DNA of 18,829 nt from JACQHJ01 sp038063075 (GTDB taxonomy: Bacteria > Patescibacteriota > Microgenomatia > Levybacterales > UBA12049): positions 1-18,829 of the forward strand of contig JBBTVW010000016.1 in the NCBI GenBank assembly GCA_038063075.1. The letters are read 5' to 3'. Position numbers and translations under genes: made by a program. Below, in pieces: positions 1 through 5,593 of this stretch (position 1 is the stretch's first letter; each line of letters begins with the position of its first letter). Under the pieces are notes generated by a model, which worked only from the letters and a program-made list of their open reading frames with translations, had not been told where the DNA came from and did no database searches.

Positions 1-798
1 TTACTTTTTATCTCCTTTAAATGGGTAGGGGATTTAAGAAAAATGACTAAAAGAGAATGGATAGCAATTTTGGCAATAGCACTTTTCTCTGGAGCACTTG
101 GAACTATTTTTTACACCCAAGCTTTACAAAAGGTCAATTTTCTTCCTTTTTCAGTCGTAGTATTACTACAACAACAACTTCAACCAATCTGGACAATACT
201 AGCTGCAACCATACTTCTAAAAGAAAGGGTGACAAAGAAATTCCTAGCTTTAGTTGTTCTTGCTTTAATTGCAGTTTATTTTGTCACATTTAAAGATCTA
301 ACCGTAAATCTTGCAACAGGAGTAGGAACAATTGCAGCTGCTTCACTAGCTATTGGAGCAGGTTTTATGTGGGGAACCTCAACTGCAATTAGTAAATTTG
401 TCTTAAAGAAAGTTAACTTTTTAACAGCTACTTCAATGCGATTTCTCTTTGCTCCACTATTTGCTCTTTTATTTATAAGTTTTCAAAATCAGACTCAAGC
501 TCTTTTTAGCTTAACTATGGAACAAATTAAAACTCTATTAATAATTACTTTTTCAACAGGAATGCTGGCGCTAGCAATCTATTACTATGGTTTAAAAAAA
601 GTTCAGGCTAAAGTTTCTTCAATTTTGGAACTATCATTCCCAGCAGCAGCTATTTTTATTGACTACTTTCTCTATCATAAAGTACTAACAATAACTCAAA
701 TTTTAGGCGTAATTGTCCTTATTTTTGTAGCCTACCATATTACAAAAGAGGGAAATAAAGAAAAACTTAAGAAAACTTCAAAAGCAAAAGATTTGTAG
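1..798 (+). CDS. EamA/DMT-family permease, 5' end outside the window
   Basis: This is an inner-membrane permease of the drug/metabolite transporter (EamA) type; the substrate cannot be told. The frame is open from base 1, so the ATG at 43 (MTKREW) is probably internal. From there eight hydrophobic segments are visible. They fit helices 3-5 of the first EamA repeat and 6-10 of the second, so roughly the first two helices lie upstream of the window. The second repeat starts near the segment VGTIAAASLAIGAGFMWGTS. The C-terminus is a short Lys-rich cytoplasmic tail. The stop codon overlaps the -35 element of the following tRNA-Val promoter. Family assignment rests on the ten-helix two-repeat pattern and typical EamA sequence (QPIW in helix 4, AIYYYGL in helix 8, ELSFPAAA in helix 9). 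Confidence 0.8.
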   Translation, partial: LLFISFKWVGDLRKMTKREWIAILAIALFSGALGTIFYTQALQKVNFLPFSVVVLLQQQLQPIWTILAATILLKERVTKKFLALVVLALIAVYFVTFKDLTVNLATGVGTIAAASLAIGAGFMWGTSTAISKFVLKKVNFLTATSMRFLFAPLFALLFISFQNQTQALFSLTMEQIKTLLIITFSTGMLALAIYYYGLKKVQAKVSSILELSFPAAAIFIDYFLYHKVLTITQILGVIVLIFVAYHITKEGNKEKLKKTSKAKDL

Positions 799-821
799 AA
801 AGAGCTTATTTTTGCTAAAAT
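793..821 (+). promoter_or_regulatory. Promoter of tRNA-Val(UAC)
   Basis: The -35 is TTGTAG at 793-798 and the -10 is TAAAAT at 816-821, with a 17-base spacer and an extended TGC at 813-815. The predicted start is near 828, three bases before the mature tRNA. The -35 overlaps the last codons of the upstream permease. Confidence 0.65.
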
Positions 822-830
822 TAGACTCAA

Positions 831-905
831 GGACGCTTAGCTCAGCTGGTTTAGAGCGCCTCATTTACACTGAGGAGGTCTGGGGTTCGAATCCCTAAGC
901 GTCCA
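831..905 (+). tRNA. tRNA-Val, anticodon UAC
   Basis: The acceptor arms GGACGCT (831-837) and AGCGTCC (898-904) pair perfectly. The anticodon stem CCTCA/TGAGG encloses the loop TTTACAC, giving anticodon TAC. The T arm TGGGG-TTCGAAT-CCCTA is intact. The discriminator is A905 and no CCA is encoded. A second valine isoacceptor (GAC) lies at 10183. Confidence 0.95.
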
Positions 906-933
906 CAATGCAATACTTGTCTGAAAAACTTGT

Positions 934-962
934 TTGTATTTCGATAAATTTTACTCTATACT
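934..962 (+). promoter_or_regulatory. Promoter of the HNH nuclease gene
   Basis: TTGTAT at 934-939 and TATACT at 957-962 have a 17-base spacer. The predicted start is at or next to the A of the ATG at 970, so the message should be essentially leaderless. The TTG at 934, which could pass for a start codon, is the -35 box. Confidence 0.65.
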
Positions 963-969
963 AAGTTTA

Positions 970-1443
970 ATGAAGAAATGTGGTAAATGCGGCCTTGAAA
1001 AACTGTTAAAAGAATTTTATAGACGCAAGACTGGTCAAAGAGTAGGCGAATACTATGAGAAATGCAGTAATTGCATGAAAACAAGAGGCAGAAGTTATTA
1101 TCATTTAAATAAAAGTAGGCAGCTGCCGCTTGCGAAAATACGTAAATTACGATATATTCAACAGCGTAAGAAATTATTAGAAGAGATTAAAAATAGACCT
1201 TGTATGGATTGCGGAAAAAGATTTCCGCCATGGGTAATGGATTTTGATCATAGAAATAGTCAAGAAAAAATAGCAAGTATTTCAAGGCTAACATTCTGGA
1301 AGATGGCGAACTTTGAAAAAGTAAAAAAAGAAATTGAAAAATGCGATTTAGTATGCGCAAATTGTCACAGACAAAGAACATATAATAGATGGCAGGAAAA
1401 GATACAAGCTGAAGTTGCCAATGTGGTCAAGGCGCCGCTCTGA
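970..1443 (+). CDS. HNH endonuclease with zinc-binding cysteine pairs
   Basis: This is a 157-residue DNA nuclease of the small HNH type seen in phages and mobile DNA. An N-terminal zinc knuckle is formed by C4-x2-C7 and C32-x2-C35. The HNH core follows: C78-x2-C81, MDFDHR with D93-H94, and CDLVCANCHRQR with C129-x2-C132 and H133; these are the expected metal-site cysteines and catalytic His. The start at 970 is chosen because it lies just behind a good promoter. The gene sits between tRNA-Val and tRNA-Phe. Its last 11 codons (from residue 147) are read from the first part of tRNA-Phe, and its TGA stop at 1441-1443 lies in the tRNA anticodon loop. Its position against a tRNA suggests a mobile origin; the target is unknown. 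Confidence 0.85.
   Translation: MKKCGKCGLEKLLKEFYRRKTGQRVGEYYEKCSNCMKTRGRSYYHLNKSRQLPLAKIRKLRYIQQRKKLLEEIKNRPCMDCGKRFPPWVMDFDHRNSQEKIASISRLTFWKMANFEKVKKEIEKCDLVCANCHRQRTYNRWQEKIQAEVANVVKAPL
1381..1386 (+). promoter_or_regulatory. Possible -10 box for tRNA-Phe inside the HNH gene
   Basis: A perfect TATAAT lies within the HNH coding sequence and would start transcription near 1393, 15 bases before the tRNA. No convincing -35 at 16-18 bases is visible (TTGTCA at 1362 is only 13 bases away). The tRNA may instead be processed from the HNH transcript. Confidence 0.35.
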
Positions 1444-1480
1444 AGAAGCGGTTATTGGTGTTCGATTCACCACTTCAGCA
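1408..1480 (+). tRNA. tRNA-Phe, anticodon GAA
   Basis: Acceptor GCTGAAG (1408-1414) pairs perfectly with CTTCAGC (1473-1479). The D stem GCC/GGC has three clear pairs. The anticodon stem CCGCT/AGCGG carries the loop CTGAAGA, anticodon GAA at 1442-1444. The T arm TGGTG-TTCGATT-CACCA is perfect. The discriminator is A1480 and CCA is not encoded. The first half overlaps the end of the HNH gene on the same strand. Confidence 0.93.
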
Positions 1481-1485
1481 CAAAT

Positions 1486-1514
1486 TTGACATTATAGGCC
1501 TAATTCTATATAAT
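1486..1514 (+). promoter_or_regulatory. Perfect consensus sigma70-type promoter
   Basis: TTGACA (1486-1491), a 17-base spacer and TATAAT (1509-1514) match the bacterial consensus exactly. The predicted start is near 1521, five bases before the ATG at 1526, leaving no room for a ribosome-binding site. This is the strongest promoter in the window. Confidence 0.85.
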
Positions 1515-1525
1515 ACCTCTGTATT

Positions 1526-1942
1526 ATGAGTCAACTAGAAACCGGACAAACAGTTGAAATATTTAGAGACGTAAACACTGCAAAACTTGCAGATGTAACT
1601 GGCGGTGCTTCTCATGTTACTAAGGATCAAACAATTGCTCTTTGGAGAAATGGTGGAGTAAATATAACAGTTAGAGACGGAGTTACAGATTGGAGCTGGA
1701 GAGGAATCTTTCAAGGAGCCGGTCATATTCTTCCTGATTGTGCAGTTCTTGTTGTAGCAGATGAAATCAAAGTTGTTCTTCCAACCGGAGAAAATGGAAC
1801 TGTTCAAGGATTTACAATTGCAAGTGGCAGAATAAGCAGATTTGAAAATGATCCATTAAGAAGTGATCCAATTAGACAAGCTGCTATACACGCAAGAGAC
1901 GTTTTTGTCGCAAGACAAGAAGCTGCAGCACAATCTAGATAA
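1526..1942 (+). CDS. Small orphan protein of unknown function
   Basis: This is a 138-residue protein I do not recognise. It has no signal peptide or membrane segment and no cysteine cluster. The first 100 residues look like a beta-rich domain with Gly/Val/Thr patterns (GGVNITVRDG, AVLVVADEIKVVLP) and two WxW-like aromatic positions around DWSWRG. The last 35 residues look helical and are rich in Ala and Arg. It is monocistronic, between tRNA-Phe and tRNA-Gly, directly behind a perfect consensus promoter and nearly leaderless, so it is probably well expressed. The amino-acid make-up and codon use look like normal coding sequence. Confidence 0.75.
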   Translation: MSQLETGQTVEIFRDVNTAKLADVTGGASHVTKDQTIALWRNGGVNITVRDGVTDWSWRGIFQGAGHILPDCAVLVVADEIKVVLPTGENGTVQGFTIASGRISRFENDPLRSDPIRQAAIHARDVFVARQEAAAQSR

Positions 1943-1989
1943 TTTATCCCCAAAAGATTAGATATTATTCTCCTTTAAATTTTCTTTTG

Positions 1990-2018
1990 TTGAGCCTAAC
2001 GGTAATTTTTGATATACT
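1990..2018 (+). promoter_or_regulatory. Promoter of tRNA-Gly(GCC)
   Basis: TTGAGC (1990-1995) and TATACT (2013-2018) are separated by 17 bases. The predicted start is near 2025, three bases before the tRNA. Confidence 0.65.
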
Positions 2019-2027
2019 CAAAAGCAC

Positions 2028-2103
2028 GCGGGCGTAGTTCATCGGTTAGAATGTCTCCTTGCCAAGGAGAAGGTAGAGGGTTCGATTCCCTTCGCCCGCT
2101 CCA
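2028..2103 (+). tRNA. tRNA-Gly, anticodon GCC, CCA encoded
   Basis: Acceptor GCGGGCG (2028-2034) pairs with CGCCCGC (2093-2099). The anticodon stem TCTCC/GGAGA holds the loop TTGCCAA, anticodon GCC. The T arm is GAGGG-TTCGATT-CCCTT. Discriminator T2100 is followed by an encoded CCA at 2101-2103, unlike the other four tRNAs in the window. Confidence 0.95.
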
Positions 2104-2145
2104 AAAGTAACATAATCTACATAGGGTTACCAATAAATTACATAT

Positions 2146-2493
2146 ATGTTTTTAAAAAAGAATATTCAAGATATTACTATAGAGGAAACATCTCATGCAT
2201 CAGGATCACGAAAAATGATTGTAGCAAAAGAAGAAACGTCTTCAAAATACTTCGAAGCACATACGTATGGCTATTTACCACCAAGTGCGAAATGGGAAAT
2301 GCATCAACATGACAATATTATTGAAATTTGCGTAGTTACTAAAGGTAAAGGCATCGTTAGAAATTCTGAAGGAAAAGAAGAAGCTTTTATTACTGGCGAT
2401 AGATTCATTTTCCCCTCGAATACTAAGCATGAAATTGAAAACAACTCAGATGAAGAAGCAGAGTTTTATTTTTTTAGATTAAAAGATCAGTAA
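2146..2493 (+). CDS. Cupin-domain protein
   Basis: This is a 115-residue single-domain cupin, a small beta-barrel that usually binds a metal. Cupin motif 1 is seen around residues 45-60 (WEMHQHDNIIEICVVTKG, with the His-x-His and Glu ligand pattern). Motif 2 follows near residues 84-97 (GDRFIFPSNTKHEIEN), with the last His ligand. No fused domain is present, so the substrate cannot be assigned; such proteins include isomerases, dioxygenases and small-molecule sensors. A weak -10-like TAAATT ends at 2139, which would place the transcription start on the A of ATG, but no -35 is clear. Read-through from tRNA-Gly, 42 bases upstream, is also possible. Confidence 0.82.
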   Translation: MFLKKNIQDITIEETSHASGSRKMIVAKEETSSKYFEAHTYGYLPPSAKWEMHQHDNIIEICVVTKGKGIVRNSEGKEEAFITGDRFIFPSNTKHEIENNSDEEAEFYFFRLKDQ

Positions 2494-2553
2494 AGCTTAA
2501 GTTTAGCCTCAAAAACTTGACAAATTAATTAAAATCTGCCAAAGTTATTATCC

Positions 2554-3135
2554 ATGAGGAAGTTATTCCTGCTCACTTCTTTTTTTATTCTTACCCCACT
2601 AACATTAGTACTAACTTTTACATACCTTTATTTTATTTCTTACCAAAAAAGTAGTCCAGTTTTATCAATTGAAAAAACTCCAAGAGTAGCTTATGCAGCA
2701 ATACCTAACAGAACTGAAGCTATTTTACTTTCAACAGAAGACGTAGATGCTAGAGTTGAGGCTGTAGAAGACTTTTTATCATACTATAAATCAGCCTTAA
2801 CTCCATTTGCTGATGAAATAGTAAAAGTAGCTGATAAATATGATATTGATTATCGATTACTACCAGCTATTGCCATGCAGGAATCAACTCTTTGTAAAAA
2901 ATCTCCTAAGGACTCTTATAACTGTTGGGGATTTGGTATATATGGAAAGAAGGTAACTAGGTTTGATAACTATAATGATGCAATAGAAACAGTTACAAAA
3001 ACCCTTGCTACTAAGTATAAGGCTATAGGACTTGAGACTCCAGAACAGATTATGAGTAAATATAACCCCGTAAGCACAGGTACATGGGCTGAGGGAGTCT
3101 CAGGCTACATGGATAGACTTAGCTTCGACCTATAG
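2554..3135 (+). CDS. Membrane-anchored lysozyme-like protein (paralogue 1)
   Basis: This 193-residue protein has a long N-terminal hydrophobic stretch (residues 4-30) without a clear signal-peptidase site, so it is probably anchored outside the cell membrane. After a linker, the C-terminal ~115 residues form a lysozyme/transglycosylase-like fold: the helix LLPAIAMQES carries E110, a candidate catalytic acid, followed by CWGFGIYG and a conserved Trp near the end (GTWAEGVSGYMDRL). C114 and C124 could form a disulphide. It is clearly paralogous to the next gene (same order of AI-x2-xES, WGfGiYG, RFdnyndaI, YNPvsTgTWA), pointing to tandem duplication. The likely role is trimming of peptidoglycan; glucosaminidase and lytic transglycosylase activity cannot be told apart. 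TTGACA lies at 2517 but a good -10 is not evident. Confidence 0.78.
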   Translation: MRKLFLLTSFFILTPLTLVLTFTYLYFISYQKSSPVLSIEKTPRVAYAAIPNRTEAILLSTEDVDARVEAVEDFLSYYKSALTPFADEIVKVADKYDIDYRLLPAIAMQESTLCKKSPKDSYNCWGFGIYGKKVTRFDNYNDAIETVTKTLATKYKAIGLETPEQIMSKYNPVSTGTWAEGVSGYMDRLSFDL

Positions 3136-3143
3136 TTTACCCC

Positions 3144-3172
3144 TTGACAAACCTATAGTTATCTGATACACT
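3144..3172 (+). promoter_or_regulatory. Extended -10 promoter of the second lysozyme-like gene
   Basis: A perfect TTGACA (3144-3149) and TACACT (3167-3172) are 17 bases apart, with an extended TGA at 3164-3166. The predicted start is near 3179, giving a leader of about 79 bases, long for this genome. Confidence 0.75.
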
Positions 3173-3181
3173 ACGTTCTAG

Positions 3182-3225
3182 ATCCTAAGGTATGTCCTTC
3201 CAAATACATACGTTAGGATTTTTTT
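3182..3225 (+). terminator. Terminator-like hairpin 1 in the leader
   Basis: ATCCTAA (3182-3188) pairs with TTAGGAT (3213-3219). After a G/G mismatch, GTATGT (3190-3195) pairs with ACATAC (3206-3211), leaving a ten-base loop. Seven T follow at 3219-3225. It starts only about three bases into the predicted transcript, so it can act as an early terminator or attenuator, or end a very short RNA. Confidence 0.65.
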
Positions 3226-3257
3226 ATGGTTTGGTATTTTTGCCAAACCATTTTTTT
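3226..3257 (+). terminator. Terminator-like hairpin 2, ending at the start codon
   Basis: A perfect nine-pair stem, ATGGTTTGG (3226-3234) with CCAAACCAT (3243-3251), has an eight-base loop and is followed by seven T (3251-3257). The next base is the A of the gene's ATG at 3258. Two such structures in tandem between promoter and gene argue for regulated read-through. Confidence 0.65.
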
Positions 3258-3815
3258 ATGAAAAACAAATTATTATTCGCTCTTATAGCAATCCTAATTA
3301 TTCTTTTTCCTAGCACAATAAATGCACAAGAAAAGGCATCTGCATCTTCTGCAAAAATTCAAAGTGTATTTAGTCAACCTGATACAGAGCATCTCTCACG
3401 TGTTAAAACACTAAGAGCATATCTTGAGGCTCGTAACTCTCCTATGGCAGGAAATGCTGAGGACTTTGTTAGAGAAGCATATAAGTATAATCTTGACTGG
3501 AGATTTGTAGCCTCAATAGCTGGACTTGAATCTAGCTTTGGTAAATTTATTCCATATAACTCATATAATGCATGGGGATGGGGAGTATATGGGGATAATG
3601 TTATTAGATTTAATTCATGGGAAGAAGGAATTACTACTATCTCTCAAGGACTTAGAGAAAAGTATATGGATAAGTGGGGAAAGAGGGATGTTTATGAGAT
3701 TGGATCTGTTTATGCAGCTTCACCTACATGGGCAGTTAGAGTAGAGGGCTTTATGAATAGCATGCAAAGATTTGCCTTATCAGATACGCAAAATACGCTT
3801 TCCCTTTCGTTCTAA
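3258..3815 (+). CDS. Secreted lysozyme-like protein (paralogue 2)
   Basis: This 185-residue protein has a classic signal peptide (residues 1-22, MKNKLLFALI...INA) with a likely cut before Gln23. The lysozyme-like domain follows: FVASIAGLESSFG with candidate catalytic E91, NAWGWGVYG, RFNSWEEGI and a closing SPTWAVRVEGFM. It is a tandem paralogue of the gene ending at 3135 but lacks that protein's cysteine pair and has a cleavable signal, so one copy may be anchored and the other released. The start at 3258 is chosen for the signal peptide. An in-frame ATG at 3192 would add 22 residues read through both leader hairpins. The likely substrate is peptidoglycan; the exact bond is unknown. Confidence 0.78.
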   Translation: MKNKLLFALIAILIILFPSTINAQEKASASSAKIQSVFSQPDTEHLSRVKTLRAYLEARNSPMAGNAEDFVREAYKYNLDWRFVASIAGLESSFGKFIPYNSYNAWGWGVYGDNVIRFNSWEEGITTISQGLREKYMDKWGKRDVYEIGSVYAASPTWAVRVEGFMNSMQRFALSDTQNTLSLSF

Positions 3816-3821
3816 ATGAGG

Positions 3822-3827
3822 TATAAT
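3822..3827 (+). promoter_or_regulatory. -10 box of tRNA-Leu and probably the tig operon
   Basis: A perfect TATAAT predicts a start near 3834, seven bases before tRNA-Leu. The -35 region is weak. Since tig begins 12 bases after the tRNA with no good promoter of its own, this box probably drives both. Confidence 0.55.
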
Positions 3828-3840
3828 GAGGCTATTCCTT

Positions 3841-3925
3841 GCGGACGTGGTGAAATGGTAGACACGCAAGGTTTAGGACCTTGTGCCCTTTAAAAGGCGT
3901 GGGGGTTCAAGTCCCTTCGTCCGCA
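3841..3925 (+). tRNA. tRNA-Leu, anticodon UAG
   Basis: This is a class II tRNA with a long variable arm. Acceptor GCGGACG (3841-3847) pairs with CGTCCGC (3918-3924). The anticodon stem CAAGG/CCTTG carries the loop TTTAGGA, anticodon TAG. The discriminator is A3925 and CCA is not encoded. Confidence 0.95.
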
Positions 3926-3937
3926 CTAGATAAATAT

Positions 3938-4771
3938 ATGGATATAAAAACAGAAATTAAAAAATTAGAAGACGGAACAATAGATATAAATGTTGTTTTA
4001 CCATGGAGTGTTGTCAAAAAAACCAAAGATGAGGTTATTGATGAACACGTTAAAGATGCAACTTTGCCTGGCTTTAGAAAAGGAAAAGCTCCCAAAGATA
4101 TAGTTGAAAAATCACTAGATGGTGGGCACATTAAAGAAGATGTTTTAAGAAAACTTCTTCCAGAAGCTTATGCTAAGGCAATCAATGATCTTAAAATTAA
4201 ACCAATAATTTCTCCTAAAATTCACGTTCAAAAAATTGATGAGAACCAAGATTGGGAATTTAGTGCTCAAACCTGCGAAATGCCAACAATTGACCTTGGA
4301 AACTATAAAGCAGAAGTTAAAAAAATAACAGGCAAGAGTAAAATAGTCGTTCCTGGTAAAGAAAGCGCTCCTGTAAGCTTTGAGGAGATCACAAAGGCAC
4401 TTCTTGATAGTTCTAAGATAACAATTCCAGCTGTAATAATCGACCAAGAAGTTGAAAAATTACTGGCTCAAACTCTAGATGAAATTAAAAGACTTGGCTT
4501 AACCCTTGATCAATACTTAGCCTCTACAGGCAAAAATATTGACGCATTAAGAGATGGTTATAAAGTTAAAGCTGAAACTGACGTAAAACTTGAGTTTATA
4601 CTCCAAGAAATAGCTAGAAGTGAAAACATTACAGTAGAAGATAAAGAGATAGAAGACGCACTAAATACAGCAAAGACGCCAGCTGAGAGACAAAACCTTG
4701 AACAAAATAAATATCTTCTTGCAAGTATTATAAGACAGCAAAAAACCCTTGATTTTCTTAAAAACCTGTGA
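3938..4771 (+). CDS. tig: Short trigger factor without PPIase domain
   Basis: Trigger factor is the chaperone that binds the ribosome at the exit tunnel and receives nascent chains. The N-terminal ribosome-binding domain is clear, with the signature LPGFRKGKAP (L43-P52) holding the GFRxGxxP loop that contacts the ribosome. The protein then runs directly into the helical C-terminal chaperone domain (about residues 150-277, ending IRQQKTLDFLKNL). At 277 residues, against about 430 in E. coli, there is no room for the FKBP-type PPIase domain. The start at 3938 is preferred to in-frame starts inside tRNA-Leu. It lies 12 bases behind the tRNA and 15 bases before the next gene, so a tRNA-Leu/tig/unknown operon is likely. 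Confidence 0.88.
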   Translation: MDIKTEIKKLEDGTIDINVVLPWSVVKKTKDEVIDEHVKDATLPGFRKGKAPKDIVEKSLDGGHIKEDVLRKLLPEAYAKAINDLKIKPIISPKIHVQKIDENQDWEFSAQTCEMPTIDLGNYKAEVKKITGKSKIVVPGKESAPVSFEEITKALLDSSKITIPAVIIDQEVEKLLAQTLDEIKRLGLTLDQYLASTGKNIDALRDGYKVKAETDVKLEFILQEIARSENITVEDKEIEDALNTAKTPAERQNLEQNKYLLASIIRQQKTLDFLKNL

Positions 4772-4786
4772 TAAAAAGGACTTAAT

Positions 4787-5422
4787 ATGGCACGAATAAA
4801 TCCTCTAAAAACATTACGAGAAAAAAACCTTGCTGAAGCTGGATTTGAAATAGCTAGCACAACTACAAAATCAGTCAGAGATGAGCTTAATCAAGAATGG
4901 CAAACATTTATGAGGCAAGCTCTAGGAACTGCTGAAAGCGCAGCTAAAAAAGTAAAAGCAATGGAAGGTGAACTTAGTGAGGGAGAAGAAGTTTCTTTTG
5001 CTAGAGAAAAAACAGAAAAAAGAACAGATATAGAGCCTGGAATTGACTATAGAAGAGAAGTAATCCATGCAGATACTCTAAATGTTCAAAGAGAAAACAT
5101 GCAATTAAAAGGCCAGCTTGAACAAATAAGAGTTGAGCTTAAAAAAATTGTAGAAACTTCAAAAGAACTAGAAGCCACATTTAAAGAAGTTGCCAAAGAA
5201 AGCGTTCAAAGAACAGTTACACCTGGTAAATACCATGTTAATTTCTTTGAGTGGATGCTTTCTACAATTCAAAGCGCAAGGGTAAGAATTGAAAGTTCAG
5301 CCTCATGGATAGGTGCAATCTCTGGTAAAAAATCAAAAAGAGATTACTGGAGTCTTTCAAAATCTCAAGGTACAAGTTTTTCTCTCTCAGGAGAAAGAGT
5401 TGTTTCACAACAAACAGGTTAA
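4787..5422 (+). CDS. Coiled-coil protein of unknown function (DUF5660-like)
   Basis: This is a 211-residue soluble protein. It starts with a basic segment (MARINPLKTLREKN), then a charged helical middle (residues ~30-140) with heptad-like stretches such as ENMQLKGQLEQIRVELKKIV that should form a coiled coil. A short aromatic region follows (YHVNFFEWMLSTIQSAR, near residues 148-165), then a Ser/Lys-rich tail with DYWSL. It resembles DUF5660-type proteins of CPR bacteria; I give this from memory of the pattern and it needs a profile search. AAAAGGA seven bases upstream is a proper Shine-Dalgarno. It is co-transcribed with tig, which hints at a role near the ribosome or in protein folding, but nothing in the sequence proves that. 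Confidence 0.72.
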   Translation: MARINPLKTLREKNLAEAGFEIASTTTKSVRDELNQEWQTFMRQALGTAESAAKKVKAMEGELSEGEEVSFAREKTEKRTDIEPGIDYRREVIHADTLNVQRENMQLKGQLEQIRVELKKIVETSKELEATFKEVAKESVQRTVTPGKYHVNFFEWMLSTIQSARVRIESSASWIGAISGKKSKRDYWSLSKSQGTSFSLSGERVVSQQTG

Positions 5423-5443
5423 TTTACTAATTTTCCCTTTTTA

Positions 5444-5473
5444 TTGACAATATAAGCTTCACTTTGGTATTAT
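5444..5473 (+). promoter_or_regulatory. Promoter of the DapF-fusion operon
   Basis: A perfect TTGACA (5444-5449), an 18-base spacer and TATTAT (5468-5473) are present, with extended TGG at 5465-5467. The start should be near 5480, giving a leader of about 114 bases before the gene at 5594, the longest leader in the window. Confidence 0.75.
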
Positions 5474-5487
5474 TACCTTTACTAAAC

Positions 5488-5532
5488 ATGAAAAATTGTT
5501 GGTTTACATATATTCTCCTTTTAAACCCTTAA
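5488..5532 (+). CDS. Candidate 14-residue attenuator leader peptide
   Basis: The first ATG of the predicted transcript, eight bases from its start, opens MKNCWFTYILLLNP and stops with TAA at 5530-5532. The stop is one base from the 5' segment of the antiterminator, the geometry expected when a ribosome reaching the stop masks that segment. The peptide contains single Cys, Trp, Phe, Thr, Tyr and Ile codons and three Leu codons, with no long run of one amino acid. ORFs this short arise by chance, so the case rests on position. Confidence 0.45.
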   Translation: MKNCWFTYILLLNP

Positions 5533-5533
5533 C

Positions 5534-5584
5534 GGGCGGAGTTGTTGTAAGCTTATTTATCCGCCCCAAATGGGCGGTTTTTTT
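5534..5584 (+). promoter_or_regulatory. Attenuator: antiterminator and intrinsic terminator sharing one arm
   Basis: Segment A, GGGCGGA (5534-5540), can pair with segment B, TCCGCCC (5560-5566), over seven pairs. Segment B can instead pair with segment C, GGGCGG (5572-5577), in a six-pair GC stem with a CAAAT loop, followed by seven T (5578-5584). A and C share GGGCGG exactly, so the two folds exclude each other. The B:C fold is a textbook Rho-independent terminator ten bases before the structural gene. Confidence 0.75.
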
Positions 5585-5593
5585 ATTGTTAAT

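Noticed and set aside
934..969. Upstream TTG start for the HNH gene
   Set aside because: The TTG at 934 is the first half of a -35 box at the right distance from TATACT, and the ATG at 970 lies at the predicted transcription start.
1187..1381. Minus-strand and alternate-frame ORFs overlapping known genes (also near 4145-4447, 12510-12806, 13870-14259)
   Set aside because: They lie opposite well-supported genes, lack promoters and read as low-complexity, shadow-like protein.
2517..2551. Promoter for the first lysozyme-like gene
   Set aside because: TTGACA at 2517 is perfect, but TATTAT at 2546 is 23 bases away and would start inside the gene; no -10 with normal spacing is convincing, so no promoter was called.
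3881..3937. Extended N-terminus of trigger factor reading through tRNA-Leu
   Set aside because: The added residues are tRNA sequence, and the protein's conserved region begins just after the ATG at 3938.
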